A stretch of DNA of 64,000 nucleotides from Phyllobacterium trifolii (GCF_014192095.1 NZ_JACHXN010000005.1:107944-171943); one strand, 5' to 3'. Positions 10,019-19,676 are shown, counted from the stretch's first letter. Numbers and translations: made by a program. The notes: generated from the sequence alone by a model not told the origin.

Positions 10019-10504
10019 TCAGTTTTCTCCGCGGTGGCTAACGAGTCCGACCATGCCGCTGAGCACCGGCTTGTGGGTTGCTTGCAGCGAAGGTACCGCC
10101 GGGTGAGCGCTCACAGGTACTTCAGGCGATGAAACGAAGTTTTCGCCGAGGAACCACGCCGTTTCAGCATCGTTCGCATTGCGCGCATCGACAACACCGA
10201 GCTCGCTGAAGCCGCGACGTTCAAGGGCCGCGATGCGCCAATTATTACCTTCAAAGCCGACGAGGAGCGAAAGCAGCACCGTGATAAACCCGGCCATGTC
10301 TTCGTGGCCGGTATAGGTGCCCACTCCAGAAATCACGACCATCGATCCAAAAACGACTGCCGCTTCAAACCATAGCCGCTGCACCAGCAGCCAGGGAACA
10401 GTCAGGATAAAGGCAAGCAAGGCAAAGCCATCCCTGACGAAGACGGTTTTGTCATCGTCACGCTGGCCGTCAAGCTCAGGTGCCAACACAATGAAACTGG
10501 CCAT
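10019..10504 (-). CDS. DUF2628 membrane protein of the his cluster
   Basis: Unknown-function protein of 161 residues with three hydrophobic segments (about 27-44, 46-63 and 70-84). The tail is polar, with a central [17 protein letters not shown] motif that I associate with DUF2628. It sits between hisB and hisH with gaps of only 2-3 bp on each side, so it is co-transcribed with the pathway. The same position is conserved in rhizobia and Brucella. No catalytic motif is visible. A link to histidine synthesis is suggested only by position. Confidence 0.8.
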   Translation of the reverse strand: MASFIVLAPELDGQRDDDKTVFVRDGFALLAFILTVPWLLVQRLWFEAAVVFGSMVVISGVGTYTGHEDMAGFITVLLSLLVGFEGNNWRIAALERRGFSELGVVDARNANDAETAWFLGENFVSSPEVPVSAHPAVPSLQATHKPVLSGMVGLVSHRGEN

Positions 10505-10507
10505 GTT

Positions 10508-11116
10508 TCAGCCTTTCAAAGTACCCTTGGTGGATGGAATAGCATCCTTCTGCCGCGGATCGGTTTCTATGGCGTGCCGTAACGTGCGCGCGACCGCCTT
10601 GAAGCAGGTCTCGGCGATATGGTGATTGTTGGCGCCATAAAGGTTCGATACATGCAATGTCATTCCGGTATTCTGCGCCAGCGCCTGGAAGAACTCACGG
10701 ACAAGTTCCGTATCGAAGGTGCCGATTTTTGCCGCGGAGAACTCCACTTGCCATACGAGAAATGGACGGCCCGAGATATCGAGGGCAGCGCGAGTCAGCG
10801 TTTCATCCATGGCGAGATCCAGCGAGGCGTAACGGGTGATGCCGCGGCGATCACCCAGCGCCTTGGCAATAGCCTGGCCGATGGCGATGCCCGTATCTTC
10901 CACTGTGTGGTGATCATCGATATGCAGGTCGCCCTTGGCTTTGATATCCATGTCGATCAGAGAGTGACGGGAGAGCTGCTCCAGCATATGGTCAAAGAAT
11001 CCGACGCCAGTAGAAATATCGAACGCCCCGGTACCATCCAGATTGACCGAAACGGCAATGCTGGTTTCCTTGGTGCTTCGCTCGATCTTCGCGGTGCGTG
11101 TGTTGACGCTTGTCAT
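10508..11116 (-). CDS. hisB: imidazoleglycerol-phosphate dehydratase
   Basis: Monofunctional dehydratase of 202 residues, without the histidinol phosphatase domain found in enterobacterial HisB. The two metal-binding histidine clusters are visible: DDHHTVED near the middle and NNHHIAE near the C-terminus. The frame is open upstream to 11551, but ATG 11116 gives the standard length and family start. It is the first gene of the leftward his cluster, so its promoter should lie in 11117-11330, divergent from hslV. Confidence 0.96.
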   Translation of the reverse strand: MTSVNTRTAKIERSTKETSIAVSVNLDGTGAFDISTGVGFFDHMLEQLSRHSLIDMDIKAKGDLHIDDHHTVEDTGIAIGQAIAKALGDRRGITRYASLDLAMDETLTRAALDISGRPFLVWQVEFSAAKIGTFDTELVREFFQALAQNTGMTLHVSNLYGANNHHIAETCFKAVARTLRHAIETDPRQKDAIPSTKGTLKG

Positions 11117-11330
11117 TACTGTTTCCCGCCACAGGGGTTGTAAAAAACCGTTCCAAATGAGGCCTTCTAAAACACGAATGGCGAATCTCCAAATGCTTTG
11201 ATGGCGTAGACCAAGGTCGTGACCTGAGCAGCATTTGCAATTCTGCGAGCGCTTCATACATAAGTGGAACAGAAGGGGTTCGATCTGCTGCCATTTGGGG
11301 CATAATCGAATTTGCTTGAAGGAGAATTGA

Positions 11331-11885
11331 ATGCAAGAACACAATCCCTCAACCATGTATGGAACCACGATTGTCACTGTCCGCAAGGATGGCAAGGTTG
11401 TCATTGCCGGCGACGGGCAGGTCAGCCTTGGCAATACGGTCATGAAAGGCAACGCGCGCAAGGTACGCCGACTTGGCAAAGGCAATGTCATCGCCGGATT
11501 TGCCGGTGCCACCGCCGATGCATTCACCCTGCTTGAGCGGCTGGAAAGCAAGCTCGAGCAATATCCGGATCAATTGACGCGCGCCTGTGTCGAACTCGCC
11601 AAGGACTGGCGCACTGATCGCTATCTTCGCCGGCTGGAAGCCATGATGCTTGTCGCCGACAAGTCGGTCACCCTTGCGCTGACCGGTACTGGCGATGTGC
11701 TTGAACCCGAACATGGTGTCATGGCCATTGGCTCCGGCGGCAATTATGCGTTAGCCGCTGCACGCGCCCTTGCCGATACGGATTTGAGCGCCGAAGAAAT
11801 CGCCCGCCGTGCCATGCAGATCGCCGCCGACATTTGCATCTATACGAATTCGAGCGTCACACTCGAGAGCCTCGATGCCGAATGA
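11331..11885 (+). CDS. hslV: ATP-dependent protease subunit HslV
   Basis: Proteolytic core of the HslUV (ClpQY) protease, 184 residues. The mature N-terminal threonine nucleophile is Thr12 ([13 protein letters not shown]), so an 11-residue propeptide is removed. The Gly-rich [14 protein letters not shown] segment is typical. The AAGGAG ribosome-binding site stands 7 bases before the ATG. It is followed by an overlapping acetyltransferase gene and then hslU. I did not find a convincing heat-shock sigma-32 promoter. Confidence 0.97.
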   Translation: MQEHNPSTMYGTTIVTVRKDGKVVIAGDGQVSLGNTVMKGNARKVRRLGKGNVIAGFAGATADAFTLLERLESKLEQYPDQLTRACVELAKDWRTDRYLRRLEAMMLVADKSVTLALTGTGDVLEPEHGVMAIGSGGNYALAAARALADTDLSAEEIARRAMQIAADICIYTNSSVTLESLDAE

Positions 11886-12432
11886 GCCAACCTTCCGCTA
11901 CCGCTTCATCCCGGTGGAACCCCGCCATTTGAACATGATTTCGGAATGGCTGGCGGAGCCGCACGTGGCAAAATGGTGGAATGAGGATTCCGACGTAGAG
12001 ATGGCGTCAATCGCGGAACACATGGACAGCGTGTCCGTGGAGCCGTTCATCATCATGCTCGGCGATGAAGCGATTGGCTATCTGCAGACCTACGATCCAC
12101 ACCTGGAGGATGATCACCCTTACCAGGATCAGCCGACCGGGACACTCGGACTCGACCAGTTCATCGGCGTACCCGATCTGATCGGTCAGGGCCACGGTCC
12201 TCGTCTGCTTGATGAGTTCGTGTCGCTGCTCTTCGAAGAAGGCGTGCCTCGCGTTATCGTCGATCCTGACCCAGCGAACAGCCAGGCGATCAAGGCATAC
12301 CAAAAGGCGGGCTTCGTCGCTTTCGATACCCGGACATCCATTTACGGTCCAGCCCTCATGATGGCACGGGACAACCCTGACCTTGTGTTTGAACAATCGC
12401 CCGACGACGGGCAGGAAACGAGATTACAATGA
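11875..12432 (+). CDS. GNAT acetyltransferase, aminoglycoside 6'-N-acetyltransferase-like
   Basis: Predicted N-acetyltransferase of 185 residues. [12 protein letters not shown] near the N-terminus, [18 protein letters not shown] and GHGPRLL are shared with the Acetyltransf_8 / AAC(6') group. The start overlaps hslV by 11 bp and the end overlaps hslU by 4 bp (ATGA), so it is embedded in the protease operon. Resistance to aminoglycosides should not be assumed: many family members act on other amines. The true substrate cannot be read from sequence. Confidence 0.82.
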   Translation: MPNEPTFRYRFIPVEPRHLNMISEWLAEPHVAKWWNEDSDVEMASIAEHMDSVSVEPFIIMLGDEAIGYLQTYDPHLEDDHPYQDQPTGTLGLDQFIGVPDLIGQGHGPRLLDEFVSLLFEEGVPRVIVDPDPANSQAIKAYQKAGFVAFDTRTSIYGPALMMARDNPDLVFEQSPDDGQETRLQ

Positions 12433-13736
12433 CAACATTTTCCCCTCGCGAGATCGTCTCTGAACTCGACCGCTACATTATTGGCCAGAATGACGCCAAA
12501 CGCGCCGTCGCTATCGCCCTGCGTAACCGCTGGCGCCGCCAGCAGCTGGAGGGCCAGATGCGCGAAGAGGTGATGCCGAAAAATATTCTGATGATCGGAC
12601 CTACCGGCGTCGGCAAGACGGAAATATCCCGCCGCCTCGCCAAGCTTGCCGGTGCACCCTTCATCAAGGTGGAAGCAACCAAATTTACCGAGGTCGGCTA
12701 TGTCGGCCGCGATGTCGAACAAATCATTCGCGATCTCGTCGAAGTCGCCATCGGTCTCGTGCGCGAAAAGAAGCGCGAGGATGTGAAGGCCAAGGCGCAT
12801 GTCAATGCGGAAGAACGCGTTCTCGATGCATTGGTGGGCAAGACCGCAAGCCCGGCAACGCGCGACAGCTTCCGTAAGAAACTGCGTGATGGTCTGATCG
12901 ACGACAAGGAGATCGAGGTCGAGGTTGCGGACACCGGTTCAGGCATGCCGAATTTCGAGCTGCCGGGCATGCCCGGAGCAAACATCGGCGTGCTCAACCT
13001 CAGTGACATGCTGGGCAAGGCCATGGGCGGCCGCACCAAGACGGTGAAGACGACGGTCAAGGAATCGTACGGTGTCCTGATCAATGACGAATCTGACAAG
13101 CTCCTCGATCAGGATCAGATCACCCAGGAAGCCCTGCGTTCTGCCGAGGATGACGGCATCGTATTCCTTGACGAGATCGACAAGATTGCCGCTCGTGATG
13201 GCGGCATGGGTGCCGGCGTTTCACGCGAAGGCGTGCAACGGGACTTGCTGCCATTGGTGGAAGGGACGACCGTCGCCACCAAGTACGGTCCGATCAAGAC
13301 AGACCATATCCTGTTTATCGCATCTGGTGCGTTCCATGTTTCGAAGCCCTCTGACCTACTGCCGGAGCTGCAGGGCCGTCTGCCGATCCGGGTGGAGCTT
13401 AGCGCTCTGACTCGCGATGACATGCGCCGCATTCTGACCGAGCCGGAAGCCAGTCTGCTCAAGCAATATATCGCGTTGATGGCGACTGAAGAGGTCACGC
13501 TCAACATCACCGATGACGCCATTGACGCTTTGGCTGATATTGCAGTCGATCTGAACTCGACTGTCGAGAACATCGGCGCGCGACGTCTGCAGACGGTCAT
13601 GGAACGGGTGCTTGATGACATTTCGTTCAATGCGCCTGACAAATCGGGCGCCGAACACACGATAGATGCCAAATATGTACGGGAGACTGTCGGAGATCTT
13701 GCCAAGAATGCCGATCTCTCCCGGTTCATACTGTAG
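12429..13736 (+). CDS. hslU: ATP-dependent protease ATPase subunit HslU
   Basis: AAA+ unfoldase (435 residues) that caps HslV. Walker A GPTGVGKT is at 57-64 and Walker [10 protein letters not shown] near residue 245. The inserted I-domain lies between them, and the sensor II and C-terminal tail end in DLSRFIL, which docks into HslV. It starts by ATGA overlap with the acetyltransferase gene. A terminator follows at 13782. Confidence 0.97.
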   Translation: MTTFSPREIVSELDRYIIGQNDAKRAVAIALRNRWRRQQLEGQMREEVMPKNILMIGPTGVGKTEISRRLAKLAGAPFIKVEATKFTEVGYVGRDVEQIIRDLVEVAIGLVREKKREDVKAKAHVNAEERVLDALVGKTASPATRDSFRKKLRDGLIDDKEIEVEVADTGSGMPNFELPGMPGANIGVLNLSDMLGKAMGGRTKTVKTTVKESYGVLINDESDKLLDQDQITQEALRSAEDDGIVFLDEIDKIAARDGGMGAGVSREGVQRDLLPLVEGTTVATKYGPIKTDHILFIASGAFHVSKPSDLLPELQGRLPIRVELSALTRDDMRRILTEPEASLLKQYIALMATEEVTLNITDDAIDALADIAVDLNSTVENIGARRLQTVMERVLDDISFNAPDKSGAEHTIDAKYVRETVGDLAKNADLSRFIL

Positions 13737-13781
13737 CGCTTATCTCGGGCCTTGTGTTTGAATAATCATCACTTATCCCTT

Positions 13782-13815
13782 AATGCCCCCTTGTGCTACG
13801 CGGGGGCATTTTTGT
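13782..13815 (+). terminator. terminator after hslU
   Basis: AATGCCCCC / GGGGGCATT 9 bp perfect stem with an 11-base loop, followed by a T-run (TTTTTGTTT). Confidence 0.88.
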
Positions 13816-13898
13816 TTCAGAACGGTCTTTCAGTCAGGTTTTTCTGGCTTTCGAGGGTGCAAGGCGCTATTCGGAGCGTCCAATCAATTTCTGGACCG

Positions 13899-14870
13899 AT
13901 GATGAACCGCCACCTGATCCTTTTCGCGACAAGCTGTCTCTCGCTGTTGCTGGTCACTTTGCAACCGGCACAGGCTGTGACCATTGTTCCCGAAGGCAAC
14001 CGCAATGCGACCCAGCCGGGTGTTCCAGCCGCCTCCGCCAAGCGAACGCGCGAGTTGAACACTACATACGAAGCGAAATATCAGAAAATATACAACCTGC
14101 TGAAAACCGACTCCAAGCTGCGATCGAAGATCGCCAGCGTTGCGCGCACTTATGGTATTGATCCGGTTCATATCGTTGGCGCGCTTGTTGGCGAGCATAC
14201 CTATAATGTCGATGCCTATGACCGGCTCCAGACTTATTACGTCAAAGCTATTTCCTACGTACAACAAGGCCTGAGTTTCGATTATCAGGGTGAGTCAATC
14301 GGCGACTTCGTCAGACGTCCGCAATTTTCTTCTTGTGTACAATTCAAAGACAGTTTGCGCCTTTGGACATGTCGCGAAAATGTCTGGGAAGCGGATTTCC
14401 GCGGCAAATCTGTTGGCGGCAAGCGTTTCCCCAACAATCGTTTCAGTGCCGTATTCTTCCAGCCGTTCTACGCAGGGCAAAGTTTTGGCCTTGGGCAACT
14501 GAGCCCATTGATTGCACTGCAGATGACCGACATGGTCAACCGCTATTCAGGCCTGCCGAAGCTCGATGCCGACCATGCTGCCGATGTTTACAAGACCATT
14601 ATGGATCCGGATCTTACCCTGCCTTACATGGCGGCAACGTTAAAACACTCGATCGATGTCTACCGCCGCGTTGCCGACTTCGACATTTCCAAAAATCCGG
14701 GTATTACGGCGACACTTTACAATACGGGGGGTTCCGACAGCCGTGCGCGGGCGCTGGCTGACTCTAACTTGGCTCGTGTCGCCAATGGCGAACAGCCGCA
14801 ACTGCCAGAAGAGAATTACTATGGCTGGCTGGTCAACGACAAGATCGACCAGTTGAGCGCACTTTTCTAG
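13899..14870 (+). CDS. DUF1402 family exported protein
   Basis: Secreted protein of about 323 residues. It has an N-terminal signal peptide (HLILFATSCLSLLLVTLQPAQA, cleavage near residue 26). The body contains YGIDPVHIVGALVGEHTYN and later SFGLGQLSPLIALQMTD, a layout like the catalytic Glu and substrate-cleft motifs of lysozyme-like transglycosylases. That comparison is inference; the family has no established function that I know. The frame is open upstream to 13752, but the signal peptide fixes the start at one of two tandem ATGs (13899, 13902). It overlaps the convergent XRE gene by 4 bp. Confidence 0.75.
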   Translation: MMNRHLILFATSCLSLLLVTLQPAQAVTIVPEGNRNATQPGVPAASAKRTRELNTTYEAKYQKIYNLLKTDSKLRSKIASVARTYGIDPVHIVGALVGEHTYNVDAYDRLQTYYVKAISYVQQGLSFDYQGESIGDFVRRPQFSSCVQFKDSLRLWTCRENVWEADFRGKSVGGKRFPNNRFSAVFFQPFYAGQSFGLGQLSPLIALQMTDMVNRYSGLPKLDADHAADVYKTIMDPDLTLPYMAATLKHSIDVYRRVADFDISKNPGITATLYNTGGSDSRARALADSNLARVANGEQPQLPEENYYGWLVNDKIDQLSALF

Positions 14871-15238
14871 CGTTTTCGCTTTTCCGGTATTGCCTCCAAC
14901 TTAACGACCAACATCCGGGTGGTCTCCTCGTCGAGTTCACCAATTCGTGCGGCAAGGAGGTTCGCGAGTTTTGTCGCGGCGGGTGAAAGCCCACCCGTAT
15001 CGATAATGACTCGCGGGTCCGAGATCATCGCCAGCCGCTGCAATTCCTCGGCCTCGTCCCAGATAATATTGAAATACTGGATGATGCGCTGCAGCTTGTC
15101 CCAAGTCGGCTGACCGCGCCTGCCGTGTTCAAGAGCTGACAGATAGGCGGCCGATACTCCGATGGACTTGGCCATATCCTTTTGCGAGATGCCGCGTTCC
15201 GCGCGCAGATCGCGCAATTTTGCACCAAAAGGCGTCAC
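14867..15238 (-). CDS. XRE-family transcriptional regulator
   Basis: Regulator of 123 residues. The helix-turn-helix is at about 6-60 (LRDLRAERGISQKDMAKSIGVSAAYLSALEHG), a Cro/C1-type domain. A short alpha-helical C-terminal region of unknown role follows. The GTG start overlaps the Smr-gene stop (GTGA), so it is the last gene of the Tim44-like/mltA/smr/xre run. The target is unknown. Placement beside cell-wall genes is conserved in rhizobia as far as I recall. Confidence 0.85.
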   Translation of the reverse strand: MTPFGAKLRDLRAERGISQKDMAKSIGVSAAYLSALEHGRRGQPTWDKLQRIIQYFNIIWDEAEELQRLAMISDPRVIIDTGGLSPAATKLANLLAARIGELDEETTRMLVVKLEAIPEKRKR

Positions 15239-15789
15239 GGTGCCTCCGGCTGACGGCGCATACGAACATAGATCGCACCTGTGCCGCCATGATTGCGAGC
15301 AGCATCTTCATAGCCATTGACCAGGATGCGAAACGACGGCGTCATAAACCACATGGGAACCGCCTGACGCAGCACGCCATCGCTGCCCATGGATGAGCCC
15401 TTTCCGGTGATGACAAGAACATGCCGAAGTTTGCGCAGATGAGCGCGTTGCAGGAACCCGAGAAGCAAGCCATAGGCCTCGCTTTGGGTCAGGCCGTGCA
15501 GATCAATCCTCGCTTCTATGACAACCCGTCCCTTGGCGATCTTCTTGTGTGTTGGCCGATCGATTGGATGAAGGCGATGTGCCGGCGTCGGCTTCGCCTC
15601 TACCGCTGCGAGGACCGGTCTCGGATTTTCCGGTGCAGACGGATGTATCGAAACCTGCTCTTTCTTTTCATCGATCAGAAAAGTGGGCTTCTCCTTGCCC
15701 TTGAGCGGGCGGGCAGTCTTGGCCACCGTTTCCCAGAGGATCCGGTCCTCCAAAGTGGCGAATTCATCCTTTGCTGACTTCTTCTTCAT
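15235..15789 (-). CDS. Smr-domain protein
   Basis: Protein of 184 residues with a C-terminal Smr domain (about 92-180). This contains the conserved DLHGLTQSEA and later LVITGKGSS motifs, seen in MutS2-like and stand-alone nucleases. The N-terminal part is charged and low-complexity. It overlaps mltA upstream and the XRE gene downstream by 4 bp each. Nuclease or nucleic-acid binding is likely from the family; the substrate is not known. Confidence 0.88.
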   Translation of the reverse strand: MKKKSAKDEFATLEDRILWETVAKTARPLKGKEKPTFLIDEKKEQVSIHPSAPENPRPVLAAVEAKPTPAHRLHPIDRPTHKKIAKGRVVIEARIDLHGLTQSEAYGLLLGFLQRAHLRKLRHVLVITGKGSSMGSDGVLRQAVPMWFMTPSFRILVNGYEDAARNHGGTGAIYVRMRRQPEAP

Positions 15790-16901
15790 CGTTCTGCTGC
15801 TGCCAGAAGAACACGGGGAACCAGCGCATAGAAATCCGCCTTGTGGCGGATACCCCCAGCGATCTCGCCCGCCGCATCGCCAGAACCGGCGAAGAGATCG
15901 CCACGTGCCGGACCAACGATGGCGGAGCCTGTGTCCTGGGCGATCATCAGCCTTGCAAAGCGCTCCCCGCCAAAAGCCTTTAAATTCGGCGCATGAATAT
16001 AGAACGGCGTGCCAAATGTATGCAGAAGCCGGTCGACTGCGAGCGACCGGCCGCCCGTCAGGGGGACTTTCGCGGCAGCGATTGGCCCCATCGTTGCATC
16101 GTCAACTTCGGCCACGCGAAAGAAAATGTAAGAGCGGTTGTTCCACATCAGTGCCTGAGCTCTGTCCGGGTGATCGGCAAGCCAGCTACGGATGGATTGC
16201 ATGGACATTCTGTCCGGCGCAACTTCACCGCTTTCGAGCAGGATCTTGCCAATGCCGGTGAACCGATGCCCGGTCTTTGCCGCATAGGTGATGCGACGCA
16301 AGCGACCGTCGGTCATCTTTAGCCGTGCAGCGCCCTGCACGTGGATGAAGAAAGCATCTATCTGGCTTTCCACATAAGCAATCTCCAGTCCTCGGCCCTC
16401 GAGCGTTCCGCTCTCGATGGCCGGTCGGTCGAAATACTCGACGAGGCCCGCCGGCGCTTGCCGCGCAAAGGCAAAATAGGGATCAAAGCCCTCGGGCCGG
16501 TTGTTGTCGTCGACATCGACCAAATCCGCGGGACGGCGCAGGAATGGAACGGTAAATCTCGCAGTGCGAACCGGCGAGGCAACCACTTCCGGTTCGTAGA
16601 AGCCGGTCACAAAACCACTGACTGCTTCGGTATTCTCTTCGGTATTTTCAATGCGCGCGGGACGGAACCATTTCTCGAAAAAGGCCCTTGCCTGGCCGTC
16701 GGACTCGACGATTGTTTCACGTGAATCAGCAAGAATCGGTGCAAGGGCTTCGAAGTTGATGCCGAGCGATCCGGATTTATAAGGCTTTATCTGGACCTGC
16801 TCTGCCGAAAGAGCGAACGCGCGAAACGCTTCGAGGTGCTGGTCATCCCGCCAACCGGGGCAGTCAGCGAAATCCACCAATTTGAAGAGGGGCGACAGCA
16901 T
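15786..16901 (-). CDS. mltA: murein transglycosylase A
   Basis: Lytic transglycosylase that cleaves peptidoglycan glycan strands. It has 371 residues. The MltA domain (FVTGFYEPEV, HVQGAARLKM) covers about 95-260 and the 3D domain (MIAQDTGSAIVGPARGDLF) about 265-360. The catalytic Asp is in QDTGSAI. The visible N-terminus (MLSPLFKLVDFADCPGW) has no signal peptide or lipobox, which is odd for a periplasmic enzyme. No upstream ATG/GTG restores one. A parS-like 16-mer lies in the coding sequence at 16713. Confidence 0.9.
   Translation of the reverse strand: MLSPLFKLVDFADCPGWRDDQHLEAFRAFALSAEQVQIKPYKSGSLGINFEALAPILADSRETIVESDGQARAFFEKWFRPARIENTEENTEAVSGFVTGFYEPEVVASPVRTARFTVPFLRRPADLVDVDDNNRPEGFDPYFAFARQAPAGLVEYFDRPAIESGTLEGRGLEIAYVESQIDAFFIHVQGAARLKMTDGRLRRITYAAKTGHRFTGIGKILLESGEVAPDRMSMQSIRSWLADHPDRAQALMWNNRSYIFFRVAEVDDATMGPIAAAKVPLTGGRSLAVDRLLHTFGTPFYIHAPNLKAFGGERFARLMIAQDTGSAIVGPARGDLFAGSGDAAGEIAGGIRHKADFYALVPRVLLAAAER
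16713..16728. other. parS-like centromere site 1
   Basis: TGTTTCACGTGAATCA matches the bacterial parS consensus TGTTTCACGTGAAACA at 15 of 16 bases (position 14 differs). It lies inside mltA, about 6 kb left of the proposed origin and 17 kb from parB. Confidence 0.7.
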
Positions 16902-16921
16902 GCTCGTCCGAGACCTTTGAC

Positions 16922-17629
16922 TTAGTCTTCGGCTTCAGTCGCGACCAGCTTCCAGTTCGGGTCTTTCGACCTCGTATCACGCGCAAAGGTCCAGACATCC
17001 TTGACCTCTGCAACCGCTTCCTTGTCCCCATCGATCACGACGCCATCCTTGTCGAGCGTTGCCGAAATAAGTTCGCTGGTGATGCGCACCGTAACATGGG
17101 ACTCAGTGCCCTTCATTTCGGCGCCGATGATTTCCGCTTTGTTGATCCCGACGAATGACGACTGCACTTTCTCGCCGCGCGCTTCGCGATCGGTAATGGC
17201 AGAAACAAAACCGTCGAAGACTTCGCGCGACAGAAGCGTCTTCAGCGTCTTGCGGTCACCATCGGCAAACGACATGACGATCATCTCATAGGCCATTTTC
17301 GAACCTTCGAGGAACTTCGCAGGCTCGAATGCCGGATCCGCGTCCTGGATAGCGCGCAGGCCATCATTCAAGGGCGTACCCGGCTTGGAAATGGCATCGA
17401 TCTTTTCGAAGCTGTTTTCCTTCACGTCGCCGCGTCGCGGCAACGAAACGACATTGTCGCCAGATTTGGCCTTGTCATCGGCGTCGGCGGTACGTGTATA
17501 GGGATTGAACGGCGGGCGTTCACTGCCGGTGCGGCGGCCAAGGACCTTGCGTAGCTGCAGGAAAATCACCACTGCTGCCACGAAAAAGAAAATCGTTCCG
17601 AAGTCCAGATATTCCATGTCGCCTGCCAT
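16922..17629 (-). CDS. Tim44-like domain membrane-anchored protein
   Basis: Protein of 235 residues with one N-terminal membrane helix (FGTIFFFVAAVVIFLQLR, about 10-27). A polar linker follows, then a C-terminal Tim44/MRPL45-like domain (about 95-230, ending in VWTFARDTRSKDPNWKLVATE). In alphaproteobacteria this is thought to relate to the ancestor of mitochondrial Tim44, but its bacterial role is uncertain. It is divergent from fxsA, an order conserved in Caulobacter and rhizobia. The start may be Met5 (17617). Confidence 0.85.
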   Translation of the reverse strand: MAGDMEYLDFGTIFFFVAAVVIFLQLRKVLGRRTGSERPPFNPYTRTADADDKAKSGDNVVSLPRRGDVKENSFEKIDAISKPGTPLNDGLRAIQDADPAFEPAKFLEGSKMAYEMIVMSFADGDRKTLKTLLSREVFDGFVSAITDREARGEKVQSSFVGINKAEIIGAEMKGTESHVTVRITSELISATLDKDGVVIDGDKEAVAEVKDVWTFARDTRSKDPNWKLVATEAED

Positions 17630-17795
17630 TCATCCTAATGTTTGTTTACGGCTTTCAATCTTCCGTCGAAATACCAAAAACATATAGATTGCCAACTGCA
17701 ATCATACAAATACTCTTCACGCTATCCTATATAGGCATGAAATTGACACCGGCTATGGATAATATCCGGATATGTCCTTTGAAAGGTAAATTAGT

Positions 17796-18278
17796 TTGCG
17801 ATCTCTTGTGCCCCTTTTCGTTCTGGCTTTGCCATTTCTTGAAATCGCCGGTTTCATTATAGTCGGCAGCAAGATCGGTGTCTTAGCGACGCTCGGTCTG
17901 ATAATTCTGTCGATTTTTGTCGGCGTATTCCTGTTACGCTTTCAAGGCCTCGGCCTTATCCAGAGAATTCGCGAAGAAACAGCCGCTGGCCGTACACCAA
18001 AACGCGAACTGGTTCATGGTGTCATGCTGGTCTTCGCGGCGTTCCTGCTGATCATACCCGGATTCATCACCGACATCATAGGCCTGCTGCTTTTCATCCC
18101 CGCTGTTCGTGACTTTGGCTGGCGTTGCATCAGTGATCGTGTGGTCGTTGTCGATTCTGGCCGACACCGTCGTGGCCGTCCCGACACACCGCGCGTCAAG
18201 GACCGGGTCATCGAGCTCGATCCTGAAGACTACTCGAGCAAGCCTGATCCGGACTCGCCCTGGAACCCCAAACGGTAG
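17796..18278 (+). CDS. fxsA: FxsA family membrane protein
   Basis: Protein of 160 residues with two or three membrane segments (about 4-22, 24-46 and 75-103) and a polar, Arg/Asp-rich tail. The pattern PLFVLALPFLEIAGFIIVGSK is typical of FxsA, which in E. coli relieves phage exclusion when overproduced. It begins with TTG at 17796, preceded by GAAAGG; no ATG alternative keeps the first helix. It is followed by secB. Confidence 0.85.
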   Translation: MRSLVPLFVLALPFLEIAGFIIVGSKIGVLATLGLIILSIFVGVFLLRFQGLGLIQRIREETAAGRTPKRELVHGVMLVFAAFLLIIPGFITDIIGLLLFIPAVRDFGWRCISDRVVVVDSGRHRRGRPDTPRVKDRVIELDPEDYSSKPDPDSPWNPKR

Positions 18279-18406
18279 AATTCGGCGTGTCATTGAACCA
18301 TGAGACTAGTGCGAGAGCCTTGCCTCGTTGAAGCACACATGCTAGCGACCCAGCATTCATTCGATAACCGTGCAAAGCGGACGTAACAGAAGAAGGTTTC
18401 CAGACA

Positions 18407-18913
18407 ATGGCTCAAAAGCCTGATGAAAAGGCCGAGAACGGCAACGAAGCGACAAGTGGCAACGGTTCCGCTCAGCAGCAGACGCTGAACATTCTGGCGC
18501 AGTATGTAAAGGACCTTTCCTTTGAAAGCCCTGGCGCTCCGTTGTCGCTGCGTCCGCGCGAAAATGCTCCCGGTATCAGCATCAATGTCAACGTCAACGC
18601 CAATCCGATCGCCGAAAACGATTTTGATGTCGTTCTCACGTTGTCGGCAAAGGCGAGCGAAGGCAAAGATGTCCTTTTCAATGCTGAACTCGTCTATGGC
18701 GGTGTGTTCAGGCTTGTCGGTTTCCCGCAGGAACACCTCTTGCCGCTGCTGTTCATCGAATGCCCGCGCCTGCTGTTCCCGTTCGCGCGCCAGATCATTG
18801 CGGAAGCCACACGCAATGGCGGTTTCCCCCCGCTGATGATCGACCCGATCGATTTCGCGCAAATGTTCCAGCAGCGCATGGCCGAAGAGCAGGCCAAGGC
18901 GCAAGTCAGCTGA
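18407..18913 (+). CDS. secB: protein-export chaperone SecB
   Basis: Cytosolic tetrameric chaperone that keeps preproteins unfolded and passes them to SecA. It has 168 residues with the conserved [11 protein letters not shown] near residue 32, [11 protein letters not shown], and [11 protein letters not shown]...[13 protein letters not shown], all SecB hallmarks. A strong bidirectional terminator separates it from the convergent dnaQ. Confidence 0.96.
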   Translation: MAQKPDEKAENGNEATSGNGSAQQQTLNILAQYVKDLSFESPGAPLSLRPRENAPGISINVNVNANPIAENDFDVVLTLSAKASEGKDVLFNAELVYGGVFRLVGFPQEHLLPLLFIECPRLLFPFARQIIAEATRNGGFPPLMIDPIDFAQMFQQRMAEEQAKAQVS

Positions 18914-18932
18914 GCCAGACTATTTAAAGTTG

Positions 18933-18962
18933 AAAAAACCCGGGTCTCGCCCGGGTTTTTTT
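18933..18962. terminator. bidirectional terminator between secB and dnaQ
   Basis: AAAAAACCCGGG, a 5-base loop, then CCCGGGTTTTTTT. A/T runs on both sides of an uninterrupted 12 bp stem allow termination in both directions. Confidence 0.9.
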
Positions 18963-18965
18963 CAT

Positions 18966-19676
18966 TCAAGCAGCAAAAGCTATGCGTTCGTTCCAGATGG
19001 CCTTGTCGCCAATCTTTTCGACCAGGTGCGCGTGGGCCATTTTCTCAGCCTCAGTTAAACGAGGTAGAAGCGGTATTGGTCGGCGGGAAATGATAATTGT
19101 TCCCGAAACATCGCTAGGCTGCCGGTTGTTTGCCTGTTCGGCAATCGTAAGGCCAAGTGCAGCCTGTTTGCCGCCGATCAGCTCGATATAGACTTCAGCG
19201 AGGAGCTGCGAATCCAGCAGAGCGCCGTGCATTGTGCGGTGGCTGTTGTCGATACCATAGCGCCTGCAGAGGGCGTCGAGCGAATTCGGCCCCATCGGAT
19301 GTTTTCGCCGCGCCAGCGCCAGTGTATCCACGACGCGGTCATTGTGGATTGGCGGATGACCGAGCCGGTTGAGCTCCGCATTGATGAAGCCCATATCGAA
19401 TGTCGCATTGTGGGCAATCAATTTCGCCCCATCGATGAAATCAAGGAAGTCATGGAGTATCCCGGCGAAAAGCGGCTTATCGGCCAGCTTGTCATTGCTA
19501 ATACCGTGCACGGCCAGCGCATCAGGATGGATGACCTTGCCTTCGGGATTGATGTAGACATGGAATGTCCGTCCGGTCGGGAACCGGTTGATAAGCTCAA
19601 CGCCACCGATCTCTATGACCCGGTCGTCAAGCCGGTCGAGGCCAGTTGTTTCTGTATCAAATATGATTTCGCGCAT
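18966..19676 (-). CDS. dnaQ: DNA polymerase III subunit epsilon
   Basis: 3'-5' proofreading exonuclease, 236 residues. The ExoI motif has Asp7 and Glu9 (FDTETTGL), ExoII lies in LIAHNATFDMGFI, and ExoIII in HGALLDSQLLAEVY. The C-terminal region that contacts the alpha subunit is present. The frame is open to 19703, but ATG 19676 gives the family start MREIIFDTETTG and has AAGGGTG before it. It lies 69 bp after coaE in the leftward origin-flanking run. Confidence 0.95.
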   Translation of the reverse strand: MREIIFDTETTGLDRLDDRVIEIGGVELINRFPTGRTFHVYINPEGKVIHPDALAVHGISNDKLADKPLFAGILHDFLDFIDGAKLIAHNATFDMGFINAELNRLGHPPIHNDRVVDTLALARRKHPMGPNSLDALCRRYGIDNSHRTMHGALLDSQLLAEVYIELIGGKQAALGLTIAEQANNRQPSDVSGTIIISRRPIPLLPRLTEAEKMAHAHLVEKIGDKAIWNERIAFAA

